The notes: a model not told the origin generated them from the sequence alone. A stretch of DNA of 64,000 bases from Leucobacter tardus (GCF_017583045.1 NZ_JAGFBF010000005.1:248001-312000), one strand, 5' to 3'; shown: positions 1 to 10,136, numbered from the stretch's first letter. Program-made: numbers and translations.

Positions 1-3000
1 GATCGCAACGGTCTCCGTCCCGGACGTTTCCAGGTGACGGAGGACGGCCTGCTCGTGATGGCGAGCGAGACCGGTGTGCTCGACGTGGAACCGTCGCGCG
101 TCGTGCAGCGCGGGCGCTTGCAGCCGGGGCGCATGCTCGCAGTGAACCTCGACACGGGCGAGATCCGCGAGGACGACGACGTCAAGGCGGAACTCGCGAA
201 CCTCGCCCCGTGGGGGGAGTGGCTGGAAGAGGGCCGAATCCGGCTCGCCGACCTGCCCGAGCGCGAGCACCTCGTCCATCCGCCGGCGTCGATCACGAGA
301 CGGCAGCGAACCTTCGGCTACACCGAGGAGGAGCTGCGTCTGCTGCTCACCCCGATGGCGCGCGAAGGCATCGAACCGATCGCGGCCATGGGCACCGACA
401 CCCCGATCGCCGTGCTGTCCGATCGGCCTCGCTTACTGTTCGACTACTTCGTGCAGCAGTTCGCGCAGGTGACCAACCCGCCGCTCGACGCCCTGCGTGA
501 AGAACTGGTCACGAGCCTGCAGACCGGTATCGGGCCGCAGGCGAACCTGCTCGAGCAGTCGGCCGACCACGCGCGTCAGATCATCGTCGACTTCCCGGTG
601 ATCGATAACGACGCGCTGGCACGGATCCAGCACCTCGGCGACGATCCCGAACGCGAGCGCTCGGTCACGATCCGAGGGCTCTACCCGGTCGACTACGAGT
701 CGAAGGGCCTCGCCGACCGCATCGAGGAGATGTGCTGGGAGGCGAGCGCGGCGATCGAAGCCGGGGCGGAGTTCCTGATCCTGTCGGATCGCGATTCCAA
801 CAAGGATCTGGCCCCCGTGCCCTCGCTCCTCGCGGTCTCGGCCGTGCATCACCACCTCATCCGCGAGGGCACCCGCATGCGGGCGACCCTCATCGTCGAA
901 GCGGGCGACGTGCGCGAGGTCCACCATGTCGCGTCCCTCATCGGGTACGGCGCGGCCGCGGTGAACCCCTACCTGGCGATGGAGACGGTCGGCCTGCTCG
1001 TCCGTTCGGGCGAGATCGAGGGTCTTGCCGAAGAAGAGGCCATCGCGCGTCTCATCAAGTCGCTCGGCAAGGGCCTGCTGAAGGTGATGAGCAAGATGGG
1101 TATCTCGACGGTCGCGTCGTTCTGCGGAGCGCAGACCTTCGAGGCGATCGGGTTGGCCTCGGAGATCGTCGAACGGTTCTTCACCGGGACGACGACGCGC
1201 CTCGGCGGCGTCGGACTCGACGTGCTCGCCCGCGAGGTCGCCGCCCGCCACCGCGCCGCCTACCCCGACGACCCGGCCGCGCTCGCGCACCAGCGCCTCG
1301 ACAGCGGCGGCGAGTACCGGTGGCGTCGAGGCGCGGAGCCGCACCTCTTCGATCCCGAGACCATCTACAAGCTGCAGCATGGAACGCGCACGGCGAGCCG
1401 CGAGATCTTCTCGGAGTACACGCAGCGCGTCAACGAGCAGCAGGAGCGACTGATGACGCTCCGCGGCCTGATCCGCTTCGAGCCGTACCGCGCGCCGGTG
1501 CCCCTCGACGAGGTCGAATCGGTCGAGCGCATCGTGCGACGGTTCGCGACCGGTGCGATGAGCTACGGATCGATCTCATTGGAAGCGCACCAGACACTGG
1601 CCATCGCGATGAACCGTCTCGGCGGCAAGTCGAACACGGGCGAGGGCGGTGAAGCGCCCGAGCGGCTGCTCGACCCCGAGCGCCGCAGCGCGATCAAGCA
1701 GGTCGCGTCCGGTCGGTTCGGTGTGACCAGCATGTATCTCACGCACGCCGACGAGATCCAGATCAAGCTCGCTCAGGGGGCGAAGCCGGGCGAAGGCGGG
1801 CAGCTGCCCCCGGCGAAGATGTACCCCTGGATCGCCGCGACGCGGCACGCCACCCCCGGTGTCGGGCTCATCTCGCCGCCCCCGCACCACGACATCTACT
1901 CGATCGAAGACCTGAAGCAGCTCATCTTCGATCTGAAGCGGGCCAACCCGTCCGCGCGCGTCAGCACGAAGCTCGTGGCGCAGAGCGGCATCGGTCCGGT
2001 GGCGGCCGGCGTGGCGAAGGCGCTCTCCGATGTGATCCTCGTCTCGGGGCACGACGGCGGGACCGGTGCGAGCCCGATGAACTCGCTGAAGCACGCGGGA
2101 TCGCCATGGGAGCTCGGCCTCGCCGAAGCGCAGCAGACCCTGATGCTCAACGGTCTTCGCGACCGCATCGTGCTCCAGGTCGACGGACAGCTGAAGACCG
2201 GCAGGGACGTCGTCATCGCGGCGCTTCTGGGCGCCGAGGAGTTCGGCTTCGCGACCGCACCGCTCGTGGTGTCCGGCTGCATCATGATGCGCGTGTGCCA
2301 CCTCGACACCTGCCCCGTCGGCGTCGCGACGCAGAACCCTGAGTTGCGCAAACGGTATTCGGGTCAGGCCGAGCACGTGGTCAACTTCTTCACGTTCGTC
2401 GCGGAAGAGGTGCGCGAGCTTCTGGCGCAGCTCGGCTACCGGACGCTCGACGAAGCGGTCGGCGACACTCGGGCACTCGACGTCGACGCGGCGATCCGGC
2501 ACTGGAAGGCCGAGGGACTCGACCTCACCCCGATCCTGCGGGGGCCTGAGTTCCCCGAGACCGATCTGCGCCGGCACGGTCGTGATCAGGACCACGAGCT
2601 CGCCGTCCATTACGACCAGCAGCTCATCGCGGCGTCGGGCGACGCGTTCGAGCGGCGCGAGCCCGTCGTCTTCGATCTGCCGATCCGCAACACGGATCGC
2701 GCCGTCGGAACGATGCTGGGACACGCCGTCACGCAGCAGTTCGGCGCCGACGGACTTCCCGACGCGACGATCGACGTGACGCTCACCGGTTCCGCCGGTC
2801 AGTCGCTGGGCGCATTCATCCCATCGGGGATCACGCTCCGGCTCATCGGCGATGCGAACGACTACGTCGGCAAAGGCCTCTCGGGGGGTGAGATCGTCGT
2901 CAGGCCCCACCCCGACTCCGGTCACCCGGCGGCGGGCAACGTGATCGCCGGCAACACCATCGGGTACGGCGCCACCAGCGGCTCGCTCTGGATCGCGGGA

Positions 3001-3504
3001 ACCGTGGGGGAGCGCTTCCTCGTGCGCGGTTCAGGCGCCATCGCCGTCGTCGAGGGCACCGGTGACCATGCGCTCGAGTACTTCACCGGCGGGTTCGCGC
3101 TGATCCTCGGCCAGACCGGTCGCAACATCGGCGCGGGCATGTCGGGCGGTGAAGCCGTGATCCTCGACCTCGATCGCGACAATGTGAACGCCGCCGAGCT
3201 CGCATCGGGCGCGCTGATGCTGCAGCGCCTGGGTGGCGACGAGTTCCCGAAGGGCGAGGACGAGATGCGCGAGAAGATCGCGGCCTTGCTCAAGCGGCAC
3301 GAGGAGCAGACCGGTTCTCAGGTGGCGGGCGAGCTGCTGCGCGGGATCGACATCGACCCGGACGCGACGTTCGCACGATTCACGCGACTCATCCCCCACG
3401 GTTACTCACGCGTGCTCGACATCCGCGAGCGCGCGACGCTCGACGGGATCGATCCCGACGGCGAGCAAGCGTGGACCCAGATCCTGGAGGCGACCCGTGG
3501 CTGA
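1..3504 (+). CDS. gltB: Glutamate synthase large subunit, 5'-truncated by window edge
   Basis: Large subunit of glutamate synthase (GOGAT), which with GltD turns glutamine plus 2-oxoglutarate into two glutamates in the cytosol. The frame is already open at base 1 (DRNGLRPGRF, the end of the class II glutaminase domain), so roughly 350 residues, including the N-terminal catalytic Cys, lie outside the window. The visible 1,167 residues contain the central domain, the FMN-binding synthase barrel (GGKSNTGEGGE at 541), the [3Fe-4S] cysteines C760, C766 and C771 (C-x5-C-x4-C), and the C-terminal GXGXG beta-helix (about 900-1140). The stop overlaps the gltD start by 8 bases, so the two are co-translated. 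Identity is certain; only the 5' end is missing. Confidence 0.98.
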   Translation, partial: DRNGLRPGRFQVTEDGLLVMASETGVLDVEPSRVVQRGRLQPGRMLAVNLDTGEIREDDDVKAELANLAPWGEWLEEGRIRLADLPEREHLVHPPASITRRQRTFGYTEEELRLLLTPMAREGIEPIAAMGTDTPIAVLSDRPRLLFDYFVQQFAQVTNPPLDALREELVTSLQTGIGPQANLLEQSADHARQIIVDFPVIDNDALARIQHLGDDPERERSVTIRGLYPVDYESKGLADRIEEMCWEASAAIEAGAEFLILSDRDSNKDLAPVPSLLAVSAVHHHLIREGTRMRATLIVEAGDVREVHHVASLIGYGAAAVNPYLAMETVGLLVRSGEIEGLAEEEAIARLIKSLGKGLLKVMSKMGISTVASFCGAQTFEAIGLASEIVERFFTGTTTRLGGVGLDVLAREVAARHRAAYPDDPAALAHQRLDSGGEYRWRRGAEPHLFDPETIYKLQHGTRTASREIFSEYTQRVNEQQERLMTLRGLIRFEPYRAPVPLDEVESVERIVRRFATGAMSYGSISLEAHQTLAIAMNRLGGKSNTGEGGEAPERLLDPERRSAIKQVASGRFGVTSMYLTHADEIQIKLAQGAKPGEGGQLPPAKMYPWIAATRHATPGVGLISPPPHHDIYSIEDLKQLIFDLKRANPSARVSTKLVAQSGIGPVAAGVAKALSDVILVSGHDGGTGASPMNSLKHAGSPWELGLAEAQQTLMLNGLRDRIVLQVDGQLKTGRDVVIAALLGAEEFGFATAPLVVSGCIMMRVCHLDTCPVGVATQNPELRKRYSGQAEHVVNFFTFVAEEVRELLAQLGYRTLDEAVGDTRALDVDAAIRHWKAEGLDLTPILRGPEFPETDLRRHGRDQDHELAVHYDQQLIAASGDAFERREPVVFDLPIRNTDRAVGTMLGHAVTQQFGADGLPDATIDVTLTGSAGQSLGAFIPSGITLRLIGDANDYVGKGLSGGEIVVRPHPDSGHPAAGNVIAGNTIGYGATSGSLWIAGTVGERFLVRGSGAIAVVEGTGDHALEYFTGGFALILGQTGRNIGAGMSGGEAVILDLDRDNVNAAELASGALMLQRLGGDEFPKGEDEMREKIAALLKRHEEQTGSQVAGELLRGIDIDPDATFARFTRLIPHGYSRVLDIRERATLDGIDPDGEQAWTQILEATRG

Positions 3505-4948
3505 TCCGAGAGGCTTCTTGAAGGTTCGCGAGCGCGAGCTCGCTCCCAAGCGACCGGTGCCGATCCGACTCAAGGACTGGAGCGAGGTCGTCGATCCCGC
3601 CGATCCCACCGTGGTCGCGCGGCAGGCTTCGCGCTGCATGGATTGCGGGGTGGCGTTCTGCCACCAGGGGTGCCCGCTCGGCAACCTGATCCCGGAGTGG
3701 AACGATCTCGTGTGGCGTGGCCGCGAACGGGAGGCGCTCGACCGCCTCCACGAGACGAACAACTTCCCCGAGTTCACCGGCCGAGCCTGCCCGGCTCCCT
3801 GCGAGTCGGCGTGCGTGTTGAACATCAATCAGCCGGCCGTGACGATCAAGCAGATCGAGAACAGCATCATCGATCAGGGCTTCCTGCACGGGTGGGTCGA
3901 ACCGCAGCCGCCCGAGCGTCTCTCGGGCAAGACCGTCGCAGTGGTCGGATCGGGCCCGGCGGGCCTCGCCGCCGCCCAGCAGCTCACGCGCGCCGGGCAC
4001 ACCGTCGCCGTGTACGAGCGCGATGAGGAGCCGGGCGGACTGCTCACGTTCGGCATCCCCGACTTCAAGCTGGAGAAGGCACTCGTCGAGCGCCGGATCG
4101 CGCAGCTGAAGGCCGAGGGCACCCGCTTCCGCACAGGCATCGAGATCGGGCGCGACATGAGCTGGGCCGAGCTGCGGCGGCGGTACGACGCCGTCGTGGT
4201 CGCCACCGGCGCCTCCGTGGCGCGTCCCCTCGACCTGCCCGGCCGGGAGTTGACGGGAGTCATGCCGGCCATGGAGTACCTGACGGCCGCGAACCGCGTC
4301 CAGCGGGGCTCGCTCGAGCGCACTCCCTTCGATGCGGCGGGGAAGCACGTCGTCGTGATCGGCGGCGGCGACACCGGATCGGACTGCATCGGTACCGCGC
4401 ATCGACAGGGCGCGCTGTCGGTGACGAACCTCGCGATCGGCAAGCGGCCGCCGACCGAGCGGTCGGACGCCCAGCCCTGGCCCACGCACCCGACTCTGTT
4501 CGAGGTGCAGAGCTCGCACGAGGAGGGCGGCGAGCGCACCTACCTCGCATCGACCGTCGAGTACCTCGGCGATGAATCGGGCAACGTGCGCACGCTCGTG
4601 GTCGCCGAAACCGAGTACACGGAGTCCGGGCGCGTGCCGAAAGCGGGCACCGAGCGTCATATCGATGCTGATCTCGTGCTCATCGCGATGGGGTTCACCG
4701 GGCCTCAGCCCGTCGAGGATCCGCAGCTCACGCTGGCCCACGACGCTCGCGGTGCCTTCTCGCGCTCGGCGGACTACGCCACTGAACTTCCCGGGGTGTT
4801 CGTCGCCGGGGACGCCGGGCGCGGTCAGTCGCTCATCGTGTGGGCCATCGCCGAGGGCCGTGCCGCGGCCGCCTCCGTCGACCGCTACCTCACCGGTGAT
4901 ACCGTGCTGCCCTCACCGGTCACGGCGCGAGACCGGGCGTTCGCGTAG
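3497..4948 (+). CDS. gltD: Glutamate synthase small subunit
   Basis: NADPH-oxidising FAD/Fe-S subunit that passes electrons to GltB. The 483 residues carry two N-terminal [4Fe-4S] Cys clusters (CMDCGVAFCHQGCP and CPAPCESAC), a dinucleotide-binding GSGPAGLAAA motif for FAD and a second Rossmann motif GGGDTGSDC for NAD(P)H. The GTG start at 3497 is chosen because GGAGG sits 6 nt upstream inside gltB and it gives the usual N-terminus (MADPRGFLKVRERE). The frame is open further upstream, but only as an overlap with gltB. A strong hairpin follows the stop, so the gltBD unit ends here. Confidence 0.97.
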   Translation: MADPRGFLKVRERELAPKRPVPIRLKDWSEVVDPADPTVVARQASRCMDCGVAFCHQGCPLGNLIPEWNDLVWRGREREALDRLHETNNFPEFTGRACPAPCESACVLNINQPAVTIKQIENSIIDQGFLHGWVEPQPPERLSGKTVAVVGSGPAGLAAAQQLTRAGHTVAVYERDEEPGGLLTFGIPDFKLEKALVERRIAQLKAEGTRFRTGIEIGRDMSWAELRRRYDAVVVATGASVARPLDLPGRELTGVMPAMEYLTAANRVQRGSLERTPFDAAGKHVVVIGGGDTGSDCIGTAHRQGALSVTNLAIGKRPPTERSDAQPWPTHPTLFEVQSSHEEGGERTYLASTVEYLGDESGNVRTLVVAETEYTESGRVPKAGTERHIDADLVLIAMGFTGPQPVEDPQLTLAHDARGAFSRSADYATELPGVFVAGDAGRGQSLIVWAIAEGRAAAASVDRYLTGDTVLPSPVTARDRAFA

Positions 4949-4950
4949 CA

Positions 4951-4989
4951 CCCGCGGTCCCGTCCGCAGCTGTGCGCCGGGACCGCGGG
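4951..4989 (+). terminator. Hairpin terminator after gltD
   Basis: Twelve-base perfect inverted repeat, CCCGCGGTCCCG at 4951-4962 and CGGGACCGCGGG at 4978-4989, with a 15-nt loop, two bases after the gltD stop. There is no T tract, as is usual for actinobacterial terminators. Confidence 0.7.
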
Positions 4990-5005
4990 CCAGGAACCGC
5001 GCCGG

Positions 5006-5011
5006 TAGGGT
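5006..5011 (+). promoter_or_regulatory. -10 box TAGGGT, leaderless start of methyltransferase gene
   Basis: TAGGGT lies 6 nt before the ATG at 5018, the spacing expected if transcription starts on the start codon. No ribosome-binding site is visible. It follows the gltD hairpin. Confidence 0.7.
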
Positions 5012-5017
5012 GGAACG

Positions 5018-6586
5018 ATGGATCTCGTCCGACTCGACCGCCTGCGTGCCGACCTCGACGCCGCTGACTATCGGGCCTCCGCCATCACGGCGTTGCTCGG
5101 AGATCAGGCCGATCGTGCCCGAGCGCGCGGGGTACTGGTGCCAGCGCGACGCGTGCTCGAGACGCGCGATCGTTCGGCCCTCGGCACGCTGACGCGGCTG
5201 TTCCTGCTCGGGGAGACGCTGTCCGCGGAAGCACTCGATGCGTCCCTGCCGATGCTGGGTGCCGCGGGTGCGGCGGAACTCGGTTTGATCGTCCGTGATG
5301 AGGGTGCGGATCGCGACGGTTGCAGAGCCGCGCTCTCGCTCACCCCCGTCGAGATGCGAGACGCCGTCCGAGATGTTCCGATCCACTGGTGGATCGTCTC
5401 CGATCTCGATGATGCGCTGCGCCGCGGGCCGGCGCGGCCTGACCACGTCATGGGCGTGGGCGGCGCCACGCGATCGCTCATCGCCCAGGCGCCCGCAGGC
5501 GATGTCGATACCGCGCTCGACCTGGGAACAGGCTGCGGCATCGTCGCCCTGCACCTCTTGCTGCGCGCCGACCGTGTGGTCGCGACCGATGTGTCCGAAC
5601 GGGCCCTGGCATTCGCACGGGTGAACGCCAGGCTCAACGGAATGGAGGCGGGGCTCGAACTCCGCTCGGGGGACCGGTTCGCGCCGGTCGCAGGTGAACA
5701 GTTCGATCTGATCCTGGCGAATCCTCCGTTCGTGATCACGCCCCGCGGCGACGACGAGGGGGAGCGATACGTCTATCGGGACGGGGGATTGGCGGGCGAT
5801 GCCCTCGCGGCGTCGGTCGTCGAAGCCGGTCCGGCGCACCTCACCGTCGGAGGAACGCTGCTCTGCCTGGCGAACTGGGAGTCACCGTGGGGCACGCCAG
5901 GTCTGACCCGCGTCGAAACGTGGATCGCGAACGCCGGAGCCGCGGCGGGGTCGATCGCCGCGTGGGCGATCGAGCGCGATCGCGTCGAGCCGACGCAGTA
6001 TGCGGAGACGTGGGCGCGGGACGGGGGAGCACGCCAGGGCGATGCGGCCTTCGACGAACTCGTCTCCGCGTGGCTCGCCGACTTCTCGGAACGTCGGATC
6101 ACGGCCGTCGGCCTCGGGTCGATCCGCGTGACACGGCGAAGCGAGACGCAGGACGCGGATCCGATCGTGCGCATCGAGCACGCGTCAGGCGCCTGGGCTC
6201 CCGACGCGCTCAGCAGTGCCCTGGACGCGGCGTTCCGAGCGGGAACCGCTGCCGCATCTCTGAATGATGCCGACGTCCTGGCGCAGCACTGGGTGCGTGA
6301 TCCGTCGGTGATGGAGGAGCGGCAGCACGTACCGGGCCAGGAGGCCCCGAGCGCGATCACGCTGGTCGTCGAACGTCCGATCGCGCGACGGATCAGTGCC
6401 GACCCACTCCTGGCGGCGGCATTCGGCGCCTGCGACGGCGACCTGAGCCTCGGGCAGATCGCCGACGCGCTCGCGACGCTCCTCGACGTGGAGGCGTCGG
6501 CCGCTGCGGAGGCGTTGATCGCCGGCATCCGCGAGCTTGCCTGGCTGGGCGCCGTATCGCCGTCGGAGAGCGACGCCTCCCGGTAG
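5018..6586 (+). CDS. Class I SAM-dependent methyltransferase of unknown substrate
   Basis: A 522-residue cytosolic protein with a Rossmann methyltransferase core in its middle third: the SAM-binding motif LDLGTGCGIVALHLL starts near residue 168 and the catalytic NPPF motif is at 235-238. NPPF is typical of enzymes methylating amide or exocyclic amino nitrogens (HemK/PrmC, RsmC families). The 150 residues before and the roughly 200 after the core are not part of those enzymes; this long layout is common in actinobacteria, where the substrate is not established. The ATG at 5018 is supported by a -10 box 6 nt upstream. It is a stand-alone gene whose TAG stop doubles as the start of the hisD -10 box. 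Confidence 0.75.
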   Translation: MDLVRLDRLRADLDAADYRASAITALLGDQADRARARGVLVPARRVLETRDRSALGTLTRLFLLGETLSAEALDASLPMLGAAGAAELGLIVRDEGADRDGCRAALSLTPVEMRDAVRDVPIHWWIVSDLDDALRRGPARPDHVMGVGGATRSLIAQAPAGDVDTALDLGTGCGIVALHLLLRADRVVATDVSERALAFARVNARLNGMEAGLELRSGDRFAPVAGEQFDLILANPPFVITPRGDDEGERYVYRDGGLAGDALAASVVEAGPAHLTVGGTLLCLANWESPWGTPGLTRVETWIANAGAAAGSIAAWAIERDRVEPTQYAETWARDGGARQGDAAFDELVSAWLADFSERRITAVGLGSIRVTRRSETQDADPIVRIEHASGAWAPDALSSALDAAFRAGTAAASLNDADVLAQHWVRDPSVMEERQHVPGQEAPSAITLVVERPIARRISADPLLAAAFGACDGDLSLGQIADALATLLDVEASAAAEALIAGIRELAWLGAVSPSESDASR

Positions 6587-6589
6587 ACT
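6584..6589 (+). promoter_or_regulatory. -10 box TAGACT, leaderless start of hisD
   Basis: TAGACT begins on the TAG stop codon of the upstream gene and ends 6 nt before GTG 6596 (9 nt before ATG 6599). The promoter therefore sits within the end of the preceding gene. Confidence 0.7.
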
Positions 6590-6595
6590 GGTCCG

Positions 6596-7927
6596 GTGAT
6601 GCGAACACTCGACCTCAGGGGGCGCGACCTCTCCCGCGCCGAGCTACTGGACCTCGTTCCCCGAGCCGCGGTCGACATCGGCACAGCGGTCGAACGCGTG
6701 CGACCGCTCGTCGAAGCGGTCCGCGACCGCGGCGAAGCGGCACTGCGCGAGCAGGGGCGCGACTTCGACGGTGTCGAGCGTCATGCGCTCCGGGTCCCGG
6801 CCGAGCGGATCTCGGCGTCGCTGGAAACGTGCCCGCCGCAGACACGGGCGGCGCTCGAGCAGCTCATCGAGAAACTGCGGCGCGCGTCGGCCGCGCAGGT
6901 GCCGGCCGAGCAGATCACCACGTTTGGCGACGGCGCGACGGTGCGACAGCGGTGGCAGCCCGTGTCGCGCGTCGGACTCTACGCCCCGGGCGGGAAGGCG
7001 GCGTACCCCTCCTCGGTCATCATGAACGCGGTAGCCGCACAGGCGGCCGGGGTGCCGAGTCTCGCGCTCGCCTCGCCCGCGCAACGCGACAACGACGGCG
7101 CGCCCCACGAGTCCGTGCTGTGGGCCGCCGCTCTCGCCGGTGTGACCGAGGTCTACGCCATCGGCGGCGCCGGTGCGGTCGCCGCCTTCGCCTACGGTGT
7201 CGCCGAGATCGATCTCGCCCCGGTCGACGTGGTCACCGGACCGGGCAACGTGTTCGTCGCAGCCGCCAAACGCGCGGTCAACGGCATCGTCGGGATCGAC
7301 GCCGAAGCCGGCACGACGGAGATCCTCGTCATCGCGGATGCGACGGCGAACCCCGCGTTCGTCGCCGCCGACCTCATCAGTCAGGCCGAGCACGACGAAG
7401 CGGCAGCATCGGTCCTCGTCACCGATTCAGCCGAGTTGGCCGAGCGCGTCGCCGCCGAGCTCGCGACGCAGGTGCCGAAGGCGCGCTGGTCCGAGCGCAT
7501 CAGTGTCGCGCTCGCCGGGGCGCAGTCCGGGGTGATCCTGGTCGACGATCTGGAGACCGCCGCCAGGGTCAGCAACGCCTACGGGCCGGAGCACCTCGAG
7601 ATCCAGACCCGGGATGATGATGCGGTTCTCGACCTCATCGACGATGCCGGTGCGATCTTCATCGGGCCCTACACCCCGGTCAGTCTCGGTGACTATCTCG
7701 CAGGGTCGAACCACGTGCTGCCGACCGGCGGCACGGCGCGGTTCGCTGCGGGGCTCGGCGCGCACTCGTTCCTGCGCCCGCAGCAGATCATCGCGTACGA
7801 TCGCGCCGCACTCGCCGACACTGCCGCGCCGCTGGGCGCGCTGGCGGACGCCGAGGGCCTCCCTGCGCACGGGCAGGCCGTCGCCGCCCGTTTCGTCACC
7901 GACACCGATTCTTCCGGAGAGCTCTGA
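6596..7927 (+). CDS. hisD: Histidinol dehydrogenase
   Basis: Zn-dependent enzyme for the last two steps of histidine synthesis, oxidising L-histidinol to L-histidine with two NAD+. The 443 residues match the family's length and show the family motifs [22 protein letters not shown] and PEHLEIQ (catalytic Glu-His pair) plus [10 protein letters not shown] near the C-terminus. GTG 6596 is preferred because it lies 6 nt after the -10 box; ATG 6599, the very next codon, is the alternative. The stop TGA shares its last base with the nrdR ATG, so nrdR is translationally coupled. The rest of the his operon is not in the window. Confidence 0.96.
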   Translation: MMRTLDLRGRDLSRAELLDLVPRAAVDIGTAVERVRPLVEAVRDRGEAALREQGRDFDGVERHALRVPAERISASLETCPPQTRAALEQLIEKLRRASAAQVPAEQITTFGDGATVRQRWQPVSRVGLYAPGGKAAYPSSVIMNAVAAQAAGVPSLALASPAQRDNDGAPHESVLWAAALAGVTEVYAIGGAGAVAAFAYGVAEIDLAPVDVVTGPGNVFVAAAKRAVNGIVGIDAEAGTTEILVIADATANPAFVAADLISQAEHDEAAASVLVTDSAELAERVAAELATQVPKARWSERISVALAGAQSGVILVDDLETAARVSNAYGPEHLEIQTRDDDAVLDLIDDAGAIFIGPYTPVSLGDYLAGSNHVLPTGGTARFAAGLGAHSFLRPQQIIAYDRAALADTAAPLGALADAEGLPAHGQAVAARFVTDTDSSGEL

Positions 7928-8427
7928 TGCATTGCCCCTTCTGCCGGCACCCCGATTCGCGCGTCATCGACTCGCGCACCTCGGATGACGGTCTCGCGAT
8001 TCGACGCCGACGCCAGTGCCCCGAGTGCGGCCGCCGGTTCAGCACCACGGAGACCGCGAGTCTCACCGTGATCAAGCGGTCAGGTGTGGTGGAACCGTTC
8101 AGTCGTGAGAAGGTCGTCTCCGGAGTGCGCAAGGCGTGCCAGGGGCGTCCGGTGACGGATGCCGACCTGGCTTTGCTCGCGCAGCAGGTCGAGGAGTCCG
8201 TCCGCTCGACGGGAGTGGCCCAGCTCGATGCCAACGACATCGGGCTGGCGATCCTGCCGCACCTCCGTGATCTCGATGAGATCGCGTACCTGCGCTTCGC
8301 GAGTGTCTACCAGGCGTTCGAGAACCTCGCCGACTTCGAGGGCGCGATCGCCGAGTTGCGGACGCACCCCGGCGCCGCTTCGCAGGGATCGGCGCCGGCC
8401 GGCGCCGGCGGACGATCGGGGGCCTGA
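7927..8427 (+). CDS. nrdR: Transcriptional repressor NrdR
   Basis: Nucleotide-sensing repressor of ribonucleotide reductase genes. The 166 residues start with a zinc ribbon, C3-x2-C6 and C31-x2-C34 (HCPFC and QCPECG), then basic residues RRRR before the second pair, and an ATP-cone domain from about 49 to 139 that binds ATP or dATP. The C-terminus is a low-complexity Gly/Ala tail encoded by a GGCGCCGGC-rich stretch, a little longer than usual. The start overlaps the hisD stop by one base. It would bind NrdR boxes near nrd genes, none of which are in this window. Confidence 0.95.
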   Translation: MHCPFCRHPDSRVIDSRTSDDGLAIRRRRQCPECGRRFSTTETASLTVIKRSGVVEPFSREKVVSGVRKACQGRPVTDADLALLAQQVEESVRSTGVAQLDANDIGLAILPHLRDLDEIAYLRFASVYQAFENLADFEGAIAELRTHPGAASQGSAPAGAGGRSGA

Positions 8428-8429
8428 GC

Positions 8430-9479
8430 ATGCGCGTGTATCCCGTACTGTTCTCGACCGTCTTCCGACACCTCGATCCCGAATGGATCCACCACGCGGC
8501 GTTCCGCGTCATTCGAGCGGCGCCACTGATGCGAGCGCTGGTCCGCCGCTGGACCGCTCCGGCAGGTGATCTGCGGGTGCGCACGCTGGGTCTCGAGTTT
8601 CCGAGCCCCTTCGGTATCGCCGCGGGATTCGACAAGAATGCCGAGGCCATCTCCGGACTCGAAACGCTCGGGTTCGGGCACGTCGAAGTCGGCACGCTGA
8701 CGCGACACCCGCAGCCGGGCAACCCGAAGCCCCGCATGTTCCGCATCGTGAGGGACCGCGCCGTCATCAACCGGATGGGTTTCAACAACGCGGGGTCTGC
8801 GGCGGCCGTGCCCCGTATCGAGCGGGCTCGTCTGTCGCGCCACCGGCCGATCATCGGTGCGAACATCGGCAAGAGTCGGGTGACGGAGGTGGAGGATGCC
8901 ACCGCCGACTACGTCTGGAGCGCGCAGCGGCTCGCCCCGGTCTCCGACTACCTCGCCATCAATGTCAGTTCGCCCAATACTCCCGGACTTCGCGGCTTGC
9001 AGGAGCTGTCGCTGCTCGAGCCGCTGCTCACCGCGGTGCAGGAAGCTGCCGGCAGCACACCGCTGCTCGTCAAGATCGCCCCCGACATGGACGATGAGCA
9101 GTTGACCGGTATCGTCGAGCTCGCGCTCCGACTCGGACTCGACGGCATCATCGCGACGAATACGACGATCGCGCGCGACGGACTCACGATCTCGCAGGCC
9201 GAAGTCGACGCACTCGGTGCCGGCGGACTCTCGGGTGCGCCCCTCCGTGAGCGTTCGCTCGAAGTGCTGCACCGCATCCGTGAGATCGCTCCGGACGACT
9301 GGTGCGTCATCTCGGTCGGGGGAGTGACGAGCGCCGCTGATGTGCGCGAGCGACTCGACGCCGGTGCGACGCTCGTACAGGGGTACACGGCGTTCGTCTA
9401 TGAGGGGCCCTTCTGGGCTCGCGCGGTGAACGCCGGACTCCTCAGGTCCGGCTGGGCCGGTAACGCCGCCGGGGCGTAA
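8430..9479 (+). CDS. pyrD: Dihydroorotate dehydrogenase, quinone type (class 2)
   Basis: FMN enzyme of pyrimidine synthesis that oxidises dihydroorotate to orotate at the membrane and reduces quinone. The 349 residues fit class 2: an N-terminal amphipathic segment (about 1-45), the FMN barrel beginning FPSPFGIAAGFDKNAEA, the catalytic serine region NVSSPNTPGLRGL near 176, a Lys in LLVKIAPDMD, and the C-terminal FMN phosphate loop ISVGGVTSAADV. It starts 2 nt after the nrdR stop, so hisD-nrdR-pyrD read as one unit that ends at the hairpin after 9490. Confidence 0.96.
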   Translation: MRVYPVLFSTVFRHLDPEWIHHAAFRVIRAAPLMRALVRRWTAPAGDLRVRTLGLEFPSPFGIAAGFDKNAEAISGLETLGFGHVEVGTLTRHPQPGNPKPRMFRIVRDRAVINRMGFNNAGSAAAVPRIERARLSRHRPIIGANIGKSRVTEVEDATADYVWSAQRLAPVSDYLAINVSSPNTPGLRGLQELSLLEPLLTAVQEAAGSTPLLVKIAPDMDDEQLTGIVELALRLGLDGIIATNTTIARDGLTISQAEVDALGAGGLSGAPLRERSLEVLHRIREIAPDDWCVISVGGVTSAADVRERLDAGATLVQGYTAFVYEGPFWARAVNAGLLRSGWAGNAAGA

Positions 9480-9490
9480 CGCTCCGAAGA

Positions 9491-9535
9491 CGGAGGAGGG
9501 GGTGCCGACCGCGCTGGTCGGCACCCCCTCCTCCG
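9491..9535. terminator. 20-bp perfect hairpin, bidirectional terminator
   Basis: Perfect 20-bp inverted repeat (9491-9510 with 9516-9535) around the 5-nt loop GCGCT, between the convergent pyrD and DUF3043 genes. The GGGGG/CCCCC core makes it one of the strongest hairpins in the window. Confidence 0.9.
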
Positions 9536-9551
9536 TTCGAGACGCGAGGCA

Positions 9552-10136
9552 CTACTCCGGGAACTTGCCGCGCTTCACCTGCGGCTTCGGCATCCGCAGC
9601 GGGCGGAACTGGAACGCGCGCATGGCCGCGTACCAGCGGAAGCCCCGCTGCACCTTCTCTTCGCCGCCGAACTTGGCCGCGAGCTTCCCCTTGAGTCGGA
9701 CGCCGAGCAGGACCGCATCGAGGATCGCGAGGCCGAGGAAGCCCCAGATGATGAAGATGCTGTAGACCTGGATCGGTCCGGGGATGAACGTCATCAGCAG
9801 GACCAGGAGCATGGCGGGGATCAGCAGCTCGCCGACACTCCACCTGGCATCCACGTAGTCGCGCACGTATCGGCGCTGCGGCCCGCGGTCGCGCACCGTG
9901 AGGTACCGTTCGTCGCCCTGCATCATGCCGACGCGCGCACGCTCGCGTGCGGATGCCTGCTGCTGGCGCTGCGCCTTCGTCGCCGCCTTGTCGCGACCGC
10001 CGACGAGCGGCTGTGCTCGTGCGGCCTGCGACTGTTTCCGACTCGGGGTCGCGCGGCCCTTGCCGAGCTGGGCCTGCCGGTCGGCTTCGGGCTGTCCGTC
10101 CGCGGGTGCGCCACCGGCAGAGTCCTTCTTCGCCAC
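9552..10136 (-). CDS. DUF3043 membrane protein
   Basis: A 194-residue actinobacterial protein of unknown function. A long charged, Gln/Ala-rich N-terminal part (about 1-95) is followed by two membrane spans (LLIPAMLLVLLMTFI and VYSIFIIWGFLGLAI) and a basic C-terminal tail ending PKPQVKRGKFPE. GTG 10136 is chosen because a purine-rich GAGAGAGGA lies just upstream and the sequence further upstream loses protein character. It is divergent from the A-type Fe-S carrier gene, a neighbourhood I recall as common in actinobacteria; that alone does not give a function. Confidence 0.8.
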   Translation of the reverse strand: MAKKDSAGGAPADGQPEADRQAQLGKGRATPSRKQSQAARAQPLVGGRDKAATKAQRQQQASARERARVGMMQGDERYLTVRDRGPQRRYVRDYVDARWSVGELLIPAMLLVLLMTFIPGPIQVYSIFIIWGFLGLAILDAVLLGVRLKGKLAAKFGGEEKVQRGFRWYAAMRAFQFRPLRMPKPQVKRGKFPE